Below, one piece after another: positions 48,685 through 58,314 of a DNA stretch of 64,000 nt. This DNA comes from Ewingella americana (GTDB lineage Bacteria; Pseudomonadota; Gammaproteobacteria; Enterobacterales; Enterobacteriaceae). Both the position numbers and the translations under genes were made by a program. Numbering within the stretch: the first letter of the stretch is position 1; each line of letters begins with the position of its first letter. The stretch is taken from the NCBI RefSeq assembly GCF_006438725.1, contig NZ_RCZD01000002.1, positions 187,294 to 251,293 on the forward strand, read 5' to 3'. Below the pieces are notes generated by a model that did not search any database, was not told the DNA's origin, and was given only the letters and a program-made list of their open reading frames with translations.

Positions 48685-50156
48685 CATCACCTTCAGAGAT
48701 AACAGACTCTGCGCCGCCCGCCCCGCTGCCACCCTCGGTGCGCTGGCAGCTGTGGATTGTGGCCTTTGGCTTTTTTATGCAGGCGCTGGATACCACCATC
48801 GTCAATACGGCGCTGCCGTCAATGGCGGCCAGTCTCGGCGAAAACCCACTGCACATGCACAGTGTGGTCGTCGCCTATGTACTGACCGTGGCGGTGATGC
48901 TGCCCGCCAGCGGCTGGCTGGCGGATCGGGTTGGCGTCAAATGGGTGTTCTTCTCGGCCATTGTGCTGTTTACCCTGGGTTCGTTGCTGTGCGCGCAATC
49001 GTCCAGTTTGCAGGAGCTGGTGATGTCCCGCGTGGTTCAGGGAATAGGCGGTGCCATGATGGTGCCGGTCGGACGGCTGACGGTGCTGAAAATCGTCCCA
49101 CGCAGCGAATATATGGCAGCAATGACCATGGTGACGCTGCCCGGTCAGGTCGGCCCACTGCTTGGCCCGGCGCTCGGCGGTTTTCTGGTGGAGTACGCCA
49201 GCTGGCACTGGATCTTTCTCATCAATCTGCCGGTCGGTCTGGCCGGAGGCATCGCCACGTTAATGATTATGCCCAATTACCAGATGCAGACCCGGCGCTT
49301 TGATATCAGCGGTTTCGTGATGCTGGCCGTCGGCATGGCGACCCTGACGCTGGCGCTCGACGGTAGCCGGGGTCTCGGCCTGTCACCGTGGCAGCTGGTG
49401 CTGCTGGTGGCGGTCGGTCTGGCATCGCTCGGGATTTACTGGCTGCACGCACGCGGTAATCTGTCGGCGCTATTTTCACTACGCCTGTTCCATACCCCGA
49501 CGTTTAAAATTGGTTTGATCGGCAGTTTCCTCGGGCGCATCGGCAGCGGCATGTTGCCGTTTATGACACCGGTTTTTCTGCAACTCGGCATGGGGTTTAC
49601 GCCGTTTCACGCAGGTCTGATGATGGTGCCGATGGTGCTCGGCAGCATGGGGATGAAACGAGTCGTAGTGCGGCTGGTGAACAAACTCGGTTATCGCCGG
49701 GCGCTGGTTACCGCCACCTTATTACTGGCGCTGATCACCCTGATCTTCCCGTTTGTGGCGATTTATGGCGCATTCTGGATGATCCCAGTGGTGCTGTTCT
49801 TCCAGGGTATGGTCAACTCACTACGCTTCTCGTCGATGAATACGCTGACACTGAAAGACTTGCCATCGCGTCTGGCGAGCAGTGGCAACAGCCTGCTGTC
49901 GATGATCATGCAGCTGTCGATGAGCCTCGGGGTCAGCGTGGCGGGGATTTTGCTCGGCCTGTTCGCCCACCAGCAAGTGGTCGCAGGCAGTGCCACGATG
50001 CACAGCGCCTTCCTTTACTGTTATTTATGCATGTCACTGGTTATCGCCCTGCCCGCCTGGGTATTTTCACGCGTCCCCAATGACGGCCTGAAAAATGCCC
50101 TGATTGACCGCCGCCGCGCACAGGCCGGTTCACCCGACCCAATGAGAAAATCATGA
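48681..50156 (+). CDS. mdtD: MdtD, 14-helix MFS transporter
   Basis: The 491-residue DHA2-type major facilitator has motif [14 protein letters not shown] in helix 1 and the loop [13 protein letters not shown]. In E. coli MdtD is not needed for MdtABC drug efflux and has been linked to iron-citrate export (IceT). It overlaps mdtC and baeS by four bases each, so it belongs to the BaeR regulon here too. Confidence 0.94.
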   Translation: MTSPSEITDSAPPAPLPPSVRWQLWIVAFGFFMQALDTTIVNTALPSMAASLGENPLHMHSVVVAYVLTVAVMLPASGWLADRVGVKWVFFSAIVLFTLGSLLCAQSSSLQELVMSRVVQGIGGAMMVPVGRLTVLKIVPRSEYMAAMTMVTLPGQVGPLLGPALGGFLVEYASWHWIFLINLPVGLAGGIATLMIMPNYQMQTRRFDISGFVMLAVGMATLTLALDGSRGLGLSPWQLVLLVAVGLASLGIYWLHARGNLSALFSLRLFHTPTFKIGLIGSFLGRIGSGMLPFMTPVFLQLGMGFTPFHAGLMMVPMVLGSMGMKRVVVRLVNKLGYRRALVTATLLLALITLIFPFVAIYGAFWMIPVVLFFQGMVNSLRFSSMNTLTLKDLPSRLASSGNSLLSMIMQLSMSLGVSVAGILLGLFAHQQVVAGSATMHSAFLYCYLCMSLVIALPAWVFSRVPNDGLKNALIDRRRAQAGSPDPMRKS

Positions 50157-51538
50157 GACCTGGAATCACTGCCAAGCTATTTATGGCCATTTTCTTCACC
50201 TGCGGCCTGGTGTTAATCACCATGAACTGGGGCGTAAGAATGAGTTTTGAACACGGATTTATCGACTATATCCGCCAAAGTAACGAGCAGCGGGTGGAGC
50301 TACTGGCCGATACCCTGCAGGAGCAGTACAAGCTGCACGGCAGCTGGGAGTTTCTGCAAAAAAACGACAAGCTGATCTACCAGATCATGCGCTCGTTTGA
50401 ACAAAACAACGGCAGCAGCCTGCCGCCGCAGGGCTGGCGAACCAAATTCTGGATCCTCGACAGCCATGATCAACGCATCGGCGGTTCAGACCTGCCCATT
50501 CCGCCGGATATGAAAGGCACCCGGCGCGTGATGAACGTCAACGGCGTGAATATCGGCACCGTGCTCTCCACGCCCGCCGAGCGGTTGACGCGCAATGCGG
50601 ACATCAACTTCGACCGCCAGCAGAACCGCACCAGCTGGATCATTGTCGGCTTTACCGCCCTGCTGGCGGCGGCTGTCACCTGGCTGCTGTCGCGCGGTAT
50701 GCTGGCCCCGGTCAAACGACTGGTTCAGGGGACACATCAACTGGCGGCCGGGAACTTCAGCAGCCGCGTCAAGGTGGACAGTCAGGACGAACTCGGCAAG
50801 CTGGCCCAGGACTTTAACCAGTTGGCGATGACGCTGGAGAAAAATGAGCAGATGCGACGTGCCTTCATGGCCGATATTTCCCACGAGCTGCGCACGCCGC
50901 TGGCGGTGCTGCGCGGTGAACTGGAAGCCATGCAGGACGGCGTGCGTAAAATGTCTCTCGACTCACTGATTTCGCTACAGTCGGAAGTCTCTATCCTGAC
51001 CAAGCTGGTGGATGATCTGCATCAACTTTCGCTCTCGGATGCCGGTGCGTTGGCGTATCGTAAAGAAGAGATCGACGCGGTGCATTTGATTCAACTGGCG
51101 GAAGCCGGTTACCGCGATCGTTTTCACCACAAGCAGCTGACACTCGCCACCCAACTACCGGAAAAAATCATGCTGTTTGGGGATCCACAGCGTCTGTCGC
51201 AACTGTTCAATAATCTGCTGGAAAACAGCCTGCGCTATACTGACAGCGGGGGTGGCCTGGACATCATCGCCAGCAAACGAGATAAATCGCTGCGCATCCT
51301 TTTTCAGGACAGTGCACCAGGTATTAACGATGAGCAGTTGCAGCATATTTTCGAACGTTTTTACCGTGCTGAAGGGTCGCGAAATCGCGCCAGTGGCGGT
51401 TCCGGTTTAGGTCTGGCGATTTGCCAAAATATTGTTGAAGCCCACGGCGGGCGGATCAGCGCCAGCCATTCGCCTTCCGGCGGCGTCTGTATCACTCTCA
51501 GTCTGCCGCTTTCTATTCCCCTTGGACCGAGAAACTGA
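50153..51538 (+). CDS. baeS: Sensor histidine kinase BaeS
   Basis: The 461-residue kinase has two membrane helices (about 9-26 and 161-180) around a periplasmic sensor loop. HAMP (about 180-232), HisKA with phospho-accepting His244 in [10 protein letters not shown], and an ATPase domain with [11 protein letters not shown] and [11 protein letters not shown] follow. It senses envelope damage from indole, flavonoids, zinc or misfolded proteins. An odd point is the D-to-S change in the G1 box (FQDSAPG, where DxxPG is usual: FxDSxPG keeps the Asp). The end is followed at once by baeR. Confidence 0.94.
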   Translation: MRPGITAKLFMAIFFTCGLVLITMNWGVRMSFEHGFIDYIRQSNEQRVELLADTLQEQYKLHGSWEFLQKNDKLIYQIMRSFEQNNGSSLPPQGWRTKFWILDSHDQRIGGSDLPIPPDMKGTRRVMNVNGVNIGTVLSTPAERLTRNADINFDRQQNRTSWIIVGFTALLAAAVTWLLSRGMLAPVKRLVQGTHQLAAGNFSSRVKVDSQDELGKLAQDFNQLAMTLEKNEQMRRAFMADISHELRTPLAVLRGELEAMQDGVRKMSLDSLISLQSEVSILTKLVDDLHQLSLSDAGALAYRKEEIDAVHLIQLAEAGYRDRFHHKQLTLATQLPEKIMLFGDPQRLSQLFNNLLENSLRYTDSGGGLDIIASKRDKSLRILFQDSAPGINDEQLQHIFERFYRAEGSRNRASGGSGLGLAICQNIVEAHGGRISASHSPSGGVCITLSLPLSIPLGPRN

Positions 51539-52258
51539 ATGAATTCTTCTGTGTTGTCCGGCCCTGCGCCGCTACAAATTTTAATTGTTGAAGATGAGCC
51601 AAAGCTCGGTCAGTTATTGGTTGATTACCTTGAAGCCGCCGGTTATGCCACGCAGTGGTTGTCCAACGGCAATGACGTGGTGCCACTGGTAAAAGCGCAT
51701 CCTCCCGCCATGATCCTGCTGGATTTAATGCTGCCGGGCAGCAGCGGCCTGAGCATCTGTCGCGATATTCGTCAGTTTTCCGATATTCCGATCATGATGG
51801 TCACCGCCAAAACCGAAGAGATCGACCGCCTGCTGGGGCTGGAAATCGGCGCGGATGACTATATCTGCAAGCCTTACAGCCCACGCGAAGTGGTCGCCAG
51901 AGTCAAAGTGATCCTGCGCCGCTGCGTACGTCCAAGTGATAGCCCGGCGGAGGATTTCGGCCTGCATATCAATGAAGCCTGCTTCCAGGCCAGCTATCAG
52001 GGCCATGAACTGGACCTAACTCCGGCGGAATTCCGTCTGCTGAAAACGCTGTCGGTGAAACCGGGTTACGTCTTCACCCGCGAAGTGTTGCTCAATAATC
52101 TCTATGACGATTACCGCGTGGTGACAGACCGCACTATCGACAGCCATATTAAGAATTTACGCCGTAAGTTGGAGTCTATCGACGGCGATAAGGCCTTCAT
52201 TCGTGCTGTTTATGGCGTCGGCTACCGCTGGGAAGCGGAGCCATGCAGGATGGTCTAA
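51539..52258 (+). CDS. baeR: Response regulator BaeR
   Basis: The 239-residue OmpR-family regulator has a receiver domain with acidic pocket Glu18-Asp19, phosphorylated Asp62 in LLDLMLPG and Lys near 111 (ICKPYSPRE). A winged helix follows (about 140-235; [31 protein letters not shown]). It activates mdtABCD and other envelope genes. Its ATG abuts the baeS stop with no gap. Confidence 0.95.
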   Translation: MNSSVLSGPAPLQILIVEDEPKLGQLLVDYLEAAGYATQWLSNGNDVVPLVKAHPPAMILLDLMLPGSSGLSICRDIRQFSDIPIMMVTAKTEEIDRLLGLEIGADDYICKPYSPREVVARVKVILRRCVRPSDSPAEDFGLHINEACFQASYQGHELDLTPAEFRLLKTLSVKPGYVFTREVLLNNLYDDYRVVTDRTIDSHIKNLRRKLESIDGDKAFIRAVYGVGYRWEAEPCRMV

Positions 52259-52416
52259 AAAAGACGGCTATGCATAGAAATGTAAATCTGGTGCAAGTCT
52301 GTCTGGCAGATCACATTTTTGCAGATAAAAACGGCGGCCAACGGATCGCCCGCCAACGAAAAGCCTGTCGTTAACTACACTTATCTCTGGATGAAATCAC
52401 TCACTGGAGAAATCGT

Positions 52417-52755
52417 ATGGCGACAGGTCACTATGAACTTAAAAAAGCGAAGAACGGACAGTTTCACTTTAACCTGAAGGCCGGTAATGGAGAGATTATT
52501 CTCACCAGTGAAATGTATGCCAGCAAAGCGTCAGCAGAGAATGGCATCGCGTCCGTGCAGAGCAATTCCACCGATGAGAAGCAATTTGAAGTCAAACCCG
52601 GCAAAGACGGACAGTACTATTTCGTCCTTAAAGCCAAAAACTATCAGGTGATCGGCGTCAGCGAGATGTACACCACCGACGCGGCGGCGCGTAAAGGCAT
52701 GGCCTCGGTGATAAAAAATGGCCCGTCTACTGATGTCCGCGATCTGGCGCATTGA
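52417..52755 (+). CDS. yegP: YegP, DUF1508 family protein
   Basis: The 112-residue protein consists of two tandem DUF1508 repeats: GHYELKKAKNGQFHFNLKAG-type at 4-52 and KQFEVKPGKDGQYYFVLKA-type at 55-102. Each ends in a Glu-Met-Tyr and a GIASV/GMASV motif. It is small, soluble and likely dimeric, with an unknown role. TGGAGAAATCGT places a good ribosome site before the ATG. A hairpin without T run follows at 52784-52812. Confidence 0.93.
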   Translation: MATGHYELKKAKNGQFHFNLKAGNGEIILTSEMYASKASAENGIASVQSNSTDEKQFEVKPGKDGQYYFVLKAKNYQVIGVSEMYTTDAAARKGMASVIKNGPSTDVRDLAH

Positions 52756-52927
52756 TTGAGATCCCGCTCTCCACTTCAACTATTCAGGGGCTAAATTGAT
52801 CTAAGCCCCTGATCGCTTAAATACCCACACTAACAAGCTGCTTTTTACCTTTTCAGACGTTACAATTCGGGCCTTTCGTCGCCCCACCTCGGGACGGCCC
52901 TGACTTGCTATCAGACTGAGAATGACT

Positions 52928-54310
52928 ATGTTTACTCCGGAATTACTCTCTCCGGCCGGTTCGCTTAAGAACATGCGCTACGCTTTTGCTTACGGAGCAG
53001 ACGCGGTGTATGCCGGCCAGCCCCGTTACAGCCTGCGTGTCCGCAATAACGAATTCAACCACCAGAATCTGGCCATCGGCATTAATGAAGCCCATGAACT
53101 GGGTAAGAAATTCTACGTGGTGGTCAACATTGCGCCACATAACGCCAAGCTGAAAACCTTTCTGCGTGACCTCAAACCGGTGATCGATATGGGGCCAGAC
53201 GCCCTGATCATGTCCGATCCTGGGCTGATTATGATGGTGCGTGAGGCTTTCCCGCAGATAGATATTCACCTGTCGGTGCAGGCTAATGCGGTGAACTGGG
53301 CAACGGTGAAATTCTGGCAGCAAATGGGTCTGACGCGGGTGATTTTATCGCGCGAACTGTCACTGGATGAAATTGCGGAAATCCGCGCGCAGGTGCCGGA
53401 TATGGAGATCGAGATCTTCGTGCATGGCGCATTGTGCATGGCTTATTCGGGCCGCTGTCTGCTCTCCGGTTATATTAATAAGCGCGATCCGAATCAGGGC
53501 ACCTGTACCAACGCCTGCCGCTGGGAGTACAAAGTGCAGCCAGGCAAAGAGGACGATCTTGGGAATATCGTGCATCAGTACGAGCCGATCCCGGTGCAAC
53601 AGGTGCCCGCAGCCGAGGCCGCTGAACCCACGCTCGGCATCGGTCAGCCGACTGACAAAGTGTTTATGCTGGAAGAAGCGCTGCGCCCTGGCGAATACAT
53701 GAGTGCGTTTGAAGATGAACACGGCACCTACATTATGAACTCCAAGGATCTGCGCGCCATTCAGCACGTAGAAACCCTGACCCAAATGGGCGTTCATTCG
53801 CTGAAAATTGAAGGCCGCACCAAATCTTTCTATTACTGCGCCCGCACCGCACAGGTGTATCGCCGTGCAATAGATGACGCCGCCGCAGGAAAACCCTTCG
53901 ACCCGACGTTACTGACCACGCTGGAAGGTTTGGCACATCGTGGCTATACCGAAGGTTTCCTGCGCCGCCATACGCATGATGCCCAGCAGAATTACGACTA
54001 CGGCTTCTCCGTCAGCGACCGCCAGCAGTTCGTGGGTGAATTTACCGGTAATCGCGTTGACGGCTGGGCGGAAATCGACGTCAAAAACAAATTCAGCGTT
54101 GGCGACAGCGTGGAAATGATGACGCCGAAAGGTAATGTGCAATTCATACTGGACGCGCTGCGTAACAAAAAAGGTCAGCCAGTGGAAGTGGCACCGGGTA
54201 ATGGTCACATTGTTTATGTTTCGCTGCCGGAAGAGATCAGTCTGGAGTTCGCCATTTTGTTGCGCAATCTGGAACAGACTGACACCCGCAATCCTCATGC
54301 TAAAGCCTGA
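52928..54310 (+). CDS. trhP: tRNA hydroxylation protein P (TrhP/YegQ)
   Basis: The 460-residue peptidase-U32-family protein has the conserved start MFTPELLSPAGSLKNMRYAF and the cysteine motif HGALCMAYSGRC, with further cysteines at GTCTNACRW that probably bind an Fe-S cluster. TrhP makes 5-hydroxyuridine at position 34 of tRNAs using prephenate, which leads to cmo5U. The second ATG (52928) is preferred: it has GAGA seven bases upstream and matches the family start. A terminator follows. Confidence 0.94.
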   Translation: MFTPELLSPAGSLKNMRYAFAYGADAVYAGQPRYSLRVRNNEFNHQNLAIGINEAHELGKKFYVVVNIAPHNAKLKTFLRDLKPVIDMGPDALIMSDPGLIMMVREAFPQIDIHLSVQANAVNWATVKFWQQMGLTRVILSRELSLDEIAEIRAQVPDMEIEIFVHGALCMAYSGRCLLSGYINKRDPNQGTCTNACRWEYKVQPGKEDDLGNIVHQYEPIPVQQVPAAEAAEPTLGIGQPTDKVFMLEEALRPGEYMSAFEDEHGTYIMNSKDLRAIQHVETLTQMGVHSLKIEGRTKSFYYCARTAQVYRRAIDDAAAGKPFDPTLLTTLEGLAHRGYTEGFLRRHTHDAQQNYDYGFSVSDRQQFVGEFTGNRVDGWAEIDVKNKFSVGDSVEMMTPKGNVQFILDALRNKKGQPVEVAPGNGHIVYVSLPEEISLEFAILLRNLEQTDTRNPHAKA

Positions 54311-54341
54311 CGTTAATAATTCCATAAATTAATATCAACAA

Positions 54342-54367
54342 TGACGCCACATTACGTGGCGTTTTTT
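54342..54367 (+). terminator. Terminator after trhP
   Basis: ACGCCAC, ATTA loop and C, GTGGCGT pair, then six T. A typical intrinsic terminator that separates trhP from cyaR. Confidence 0.9.
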
Positions 54368-54398
54368 CTGCCTCTTTGAAAAAAAATAAAATCAAAAA

Positions 54399-54441
54399 TA
54401 AGAAACCGGTCACATTCACTCCATCCTGTATTCGTTATTAT
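54399..54441 (+). promoter_or_regulatory. CRP site and promoter of cyaR
   Basis: TAAGA-N6-TCACA (54399-54414) has one perfect and one degenerate CRP half-site, centred at 54406.5. TATTAT (54436-54441) is a 5/6 -10. A start at G54448 puts the CRP centre at exactly -41.5, the class II position, as known for CyaR of E. coli. Confidence 0.75.
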
Positions 54442-54447
54442 TCGTTC

Positions 54448-54537
54448 GCAATTTAGAAGAATGATAAATAAATTATCGGACTACACTAAGAACCACCTCC
54501 TTGGCCGGCTCAATCTCCCTTGAGCTGGCTTTTCTTT
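54448..54537 (+). ncRNA. cyaR: Small RNA CyaR (RyeE)
   Basis: The conserved unpaired segment AGAACCACCTCCTT (54489-54502) and the following terminator hairpin with loop TCTCCC match E. coli CyaR, and it sits just downstream of yegQ as in E. coli. The 10-base stem (one G-U) is followed by TTTTCTTTT. The CCTCC segment pairs with ribosome sites of targets such as ompX, nadE and luxS, using Hfq. The 5' half differs from E. coli, as expected for its variable region. Confidence 0.9.
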
Positions 54538-54540
54538 TAT

Positions 54541-54811
54541 ATTTCTCTTTTCACACCCCCTGGTTTTCTCCTTATTTAATTCACTTACTGAACCCCGTAA
54601 AATAAAACCCTCCAGCCTGAATTTCATTTAAATATCCTCTATTCTTTTGTCTCAATACCAGCCCAATAAATATGGAAATGTATTTCAAATAATCAGGGAA
54701 TAATGTTGTCATTGTTCTGAACATTAACTGATTATTCCGATAGCCGATCCCCTGGTTTGTCATCTATGTTTACTGCTAGAGTCTGAACCTTGTTACAGAC
54801 AGGAGACATTC
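54541..54811 (+). other. yegS upstream region with long imperfect hairpin
   Basis: No gene is seen in these 270 AT-rich bases. AATAATCAG (54688-54696) pairs with CTGATTATT (54728-54736), and inside it TAATGTT (54701-54707) pairs with AACATTA (54720-54726). Together they make a 16-pair hairpin with a small bulge and a 12-base loop, about 75 bases before yegS. No T run follows. Confidence 0.45.
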
Positions 54812-55723
54812 ATGAAGGAAAGCATGAAAGAAACGCCCGGTGCGCTGCTGATTTTAAACGGAAAAGGGGCAGGCAATGAGGCACTGCGTGAGGCGATTTA
54901 TACTCTACGCGCAGAAGGCACCCGCCTCGAGGTCCGTGTCACCTGGGAACACGGCGATGCGGCACGCTATCTGGCTGAAGCGGTTGCATTAGGCTGTCAA
55001 ACAGTGATCGCCGGCGGCGGCGATGGCACGATCAATGAAGTCGCGAGTGCACTGGTGAATTTGCCTGACGGCCCGCGCCCGGTGCTGGGTATATTACCGC
55101 TCGGCACCGCGAACGACTTTGCCACCAGTTGTGATATTCCCGTGGTGCTGGATCAGGCATTACAACTGGCAATCAAAGGCCGCGCAGTGGATATCGACCT
55201 CGCCCGCGTCAATGACAAACACTATTTCATTAATATGGCGACCGGTGGTTTTGGCACCCGGATCACTACCGAAACGCCTGAAAAGCTCAAGTCTGCACTG
55301 GGCGGCGTCTCCTATTTCATCCACGGTTTGCTGCGCATGGACACCCTGAAAGCGGACCGCTGCGATATCACCGGGCCGGGCTTTTCATGGGCGGGCGAAG
55401 CGCTGGTCATCGGCATCGGCAACGGGCGACAGGCCGGTGGCGGCCAGCAAATTTGCCCTGACGCGCTGATTAACGACGGTCTGCTTCAGCTACGCTTGCT
55501 GACTTCCGAAGAGTTATTGCCGTCTTTTATCCGCAGTCTGGTCAATAACGAAGAGAACAAAAATGTGATCTCCGCATCGCTGCCGTGGCTGGAAATCAAC
55601 GCGCCGCATGACATGACCTTTAATCTCGACGGCGAGCCGCTGACCGGCACCCGATTTCGCATCGACGTGGTGCCAAAAGCCATTCAGTGCCGCCTGCCTC
55701 CCCAGTGCCCCCTATTAGGCTAA
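54812..55723 (+). CDS. yegS: Lipid kinase YegS
   Basis: The 303-residue protein belongs to the diacylglycerol/sphingosine kinase family. It has the nucleotide loop [15 protein letters not shown] (about 70-84) and [11 protein letters not shown] (about 93-103), and NLDGEPL near the end. E. coli YegS phosphorylates phosphatidylglycerol in vitro; the natural substrate is unsettled. AGGAGAC lies seven bases before the ATG. Its place after trhP and cyaR keeps E. coli order without the P2 remnant found there. Confidence 0.93.
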   Translation: MKESMKETPGALLILNGKGAGNEALREAIYTLRAEGTRLEVRVTWEHGDAARYLAEAVALGCQTVIAGGGDGTINEVASALVNLPDGPRPVLGILPLGTANDFATSCDIPVVLDQALQLAIKGRAVDIDLARVNDKHYFINMATGGFGTRITTETPEKLKSALGGVSYFIHGLLRMDTLKADRCDITGPGFSWAGEALVIGIGNGRQAGGGQQICPDALINDGLLQLRLLTSEELLPSFIRSLVNNEENKNVISASLPWLEINAPHDMTFNLDGEPLTGTRFRIDVVPKAIQCRLPPQCPLLG

Positions 55724-55911
55724 CTTCACGTCTTGCTTCTCCCTCACCTTTTCAGGGGGAGAAGTAAACCCCACCAACTTTCTGTAACCTTTACGCTACA
55801 AACTGTGATCCTCTCCTGCAAATTCCGATATGTATACTTGTATGGTAGTTAGCATTAAGCGTATTTTTCATTCAATGAACTGAGCCAACATCTCTACAAA
55901 AGGTTTGATTG

Positions 55912-57126
55912 ATGAAAATTGTTAACGCTGAAGTGTTTGTTACCTGTCCGGGACGTAACTTCGTCACGCTGAAAATTACCACCGACAGCGGCCTTACCGG
56001 CCTCGGTGATGCCACCCTGAATGGCCGCGAGCTGCCGGTGGCATCCTATCTGAAAGATCACGTCTGCCCGCAGCTGATTGGCCGCGACGCCCACCAGATC
56101 GAAGATATCTGGCAGTTCTTCTACAAAGGCGCGTACTGGCGTCGCGGCCCGGTGACCATGTCGGCCATTTCGGCGGTGGATATGGCGCTGTGGGACATCA
56201 AAGCCAAAGCCGCCAATATGCCGCTGTACCAACTGTTGGGTGGCGCTTCGCGCACCGGCGTGATGGTTTATTGCCACACCACTGGCCACTCTATTGATGA
56301 AGTGCTGGACGATTACGCCAAACACAAAGAGCTGGGCTTTAAAGCGATTCGCGCTCAGTGCGGCGTACCCGGCATGAAAACCACCTACGGCATGGCGAAA
56401 GGCAAAGGTCTGGCTTACGAACCGGCCACCAAAGGCGTCTGGCCTGAAGAGCAACTGTGGTCCACCGAAAAATACCTCGATTTCACGCCAAAACTGTTCG
56501 AAGCCGTGCGCAATAAGTTTGGTTTTGACGAGCATTTGCTGCACGACATGCACCACCGCCTGACGCCTATCGAAGCGGCACGCTTTGGTAAAAGCATCGA
56601 ACAATATCGCCTGTTCTGGATGGAAGATCCGACACCGGCTGAAAACCAGGCGTGCTTCCGTCTGATCCGCCAGCATACCGTCACACCAATTGCGGTCGGT
56701 GAAGTGTTTAACAGTATCTGGGATTGCAAACAGCTGATCGAAGAGCAGTTGATCGACTATATCCGTACCACGCTGACCCACGCGGGCGGCATCACCGGCA
56801 TGCGCCGGATTGCGGATTTTGCGTCGTTGTATCAAGTGCGCACCGGCTCGCATGGCCCGTCGGATCTTTCGCCGGTTTGCATGGCTGCCGCGCTGCATTT
56901 TGACCTGTGGGTGCCGAACTTCGGCGTGCAGGAGTACATGGGCTATTCCGAGCAGATGCTGGAAGTCTTCCCGCATAACTGGACCTTCAATGATGGCTAT
57001 ATGCATCCGGGAGATAAGCCGGGGCTCGGCATCGAATTTGACGAAAAACTGGCGGCGAAATATCCGTATGAGCCGGCGCATCTGCCGGTGGCCCGTCTGG
57101 AAGACGGCACGTTGTGGAACTGGTAA
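55912..57126 (+). CDS. rspA: RspA, mannonate dehydratase-family enolase
   Basis: The 404-residue enolase-superfamily protein is nearly identical to E. coli RspA. Metal ligands lie in [19 protein letters not shown] and VGEVFNS; catalytic Tyr and His lie in the GKGLAYEP and [10 protein letters not shown] regions. Family members dehydrate D-mannonate or D-gluconate with widely varying rates. ATG at 55912, eight bases after AAAGG, is chosen over TTG at 55909. It is first in an operon with rspB. Confidence 0.93.
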   Translation: MKIVNAEVFVTCPGRNFVTLKITTDSGLTGLGDATLNGRELPVASYLKDHVCPQLIGRDAHQIEDIWQFFYKGAYWRRGPVTMSAISAVDMALWDIKAKAANMPLYQLLGGASRTGVMVYCHTTGHSIDEVLDDYAKHKELGFKAIRAQCGVPGMKTTYGMAKGKGLAYEPATKGVWPEEQLWSTEKYLDFTPKLFEAVRNKFGFDEHLLHDMHHRLTPIEAARFGKSIEQYRLFWMEDPTPAENQACFRLIRQHTVTPIAVGEVFNSIWDCKQLIEEQLIDYIRTTLTHAGGITGMRRIADFASLYQVRTGSHGPSDLSPVCMAAALHFDLWVPNFGVQEYMGYSEQMLEVFPHNWTFNDGYMHPGDKPGLGIEFDEKLAAKYPYEPAHLPVARLEDGTLWNW

Positions 57127-57137
57127 GGGAGTCGAAA

Positions 57138-58163
57138 ATGAAAAGCGTCGTGATACAACAGCCAGGAAAGCTGGTGATCGAAGAGCGGTCGTTACCGCAA
57201 CCCTCCGCCGGGGAAGTGCGGGTAAAAGTCAGTTACGCCGGAATTTGCGGTTCAGATGTGCATATTCACCACGGCCACAATCCGTTTGCCAAATATCCGC
57301 GGGTAATTGGCCACGAGTTTTTCGGCCACATCGACAGCGTGGGTGAAGGCGTGGATGCGATACGAATTGGCGAGCGCGTAGTCGTCGATCCTGTCGTCAG
57401 CTGCGGTCATTGCTACCCCTGTTCCATCGGCAGGCCTAACGTGTGCACTGAATTGCAGGTGATCGGTGTGCACCGCGACGGTGGCTTCAGTGACTACGCC
57501 TGTGTGCCTGCGGCCAATGCGTATCGTGTTCCGGTCGCCATTTCCGACGAACTGGCCAGTATGGTGGAACCCTTTACCATCGCCGCGAACATTACGGCTT
57601 TCCTGAAACCCCAACCGCAGGACACTGCACTGATTTACGGTGCAGGACCGATGGGCCTGACGGTGATTCAGGTACTGAAAGGGGTTTACGGCGTGCAGAA
57701 AGTGATTGTCGCCGACCGCATTGACGAACGTCTGGCGATGGCGAAACAGAGCGGCGCAGACTGGATCATCAATAATCAGTATCAATCCGTGGCCGACGCG
57801 CTGGCTGCGGAAGGGATTCGCCCAACAATAGTGATTGACGCTGCCTGTCATCCGGCGATTTTACAGGAAGCCATTTTACTGGCCTCACCTGCTGCACGAA
57901 TCGGCATGATGGGTTTCTCCGGTGAAACCAGTAGCGTGACCCAGCAAAGTATTACCAGTAAAGAGATTTCACTGTTTTCATCGCGCCTTAACAGCCACCG
58001 CTTCCCACAGGTGATTGAATGGATGGAGCAGGGAAAAATTGATCCCAAAAAACTGGTGACACACTGGATGCCAGCCACGGACGTTGAAGCGGCTATGCAT
58101 TTGTTTGAAAAAGACCAGCGCGCCTGCTGCAAAGTGCTGTTGAAATTCCCGATGCATGGCTGA
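57138..58163 (+). CDS. rspB: RspB, zinc-dependent alcohol/polyol dehydrogenase
   Basis: The 341-residue MDR dehydrogenase has catalytic zinc ligands in AGICGSDVH and GHEFFG, the structural zinc cluster CGHCYPCSIGRPNVC and the NAD-binding GAGPMGLTVIQ (about 168-178). It probably oxidises a sugar acid such as L-gulonate or D-mannonate to feed RspA. AGGGAG lies before the ATG at 57138, just 11 bases after the rspA stop. Confidence 0.92.
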   Translation: MKSVVIQQPGKLVIEERSLPQPSAGEVRVKVSYAGICGSDVHIHHGHNPFAKYPRVIGHEFFGHIDSVGEGVDAIRIGERVVVDPVVSCGHCYPCSIGRPNVCTELQVIGVHRDGGFSDYACVPAANAYRVPVAISDELASMVEPFTIAANITAFLKPQPQDTALIYGAGPMGLTVIQVLKGVYGVQKVIVADRIDERLAMAKQSGADWIINNQYQSVADALAAEGIRPTIVIDAACHPAILQEAILLASPAARIGMMGFSGETSSVTQQSITSKEISLFSSRLNSHRFPQVIEWMEQGKIDPKKLVTHWMPATDVEAAMHLFEKDQRACCKVLLKFPMHG

Positions 58164-58196
58164 TTTACGACACATTGATTAGCCAGGTCATCACTC

Positions 58197-58222
58197 AGGA
58201 AGGGTGAATATTCATCCTTCCT
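58197..58222. terminator. 26-base palindrome between rspB and the MFS gene
   Basis: The two 13-base arms meet without a loop (AGGAAGGGTGAAT then ATTCATCCTTCCT) and differ at one pair (G-T). As RNA it folds as a hairpin that could weaken read-through; as DNA it could be an operator. No T run follows. Confidence 0.5.
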
Positions 58223-58314
58223 ATTTCAGTGCCTGTAATACCCGAATGTTATTCAATTTATACAACACCCTACAGTACGCATCACTATTATAAATAACAC
58301 CAAGTGGAGCCTCT

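Noticed and set aside
55894-57081. 395-codon open frame on the minus strand opposite rspA
   Set aside because: It is the antisense shadow of a highly conserved gene with strong codon bias; the protein has no recognisable domain and no ribosome site.
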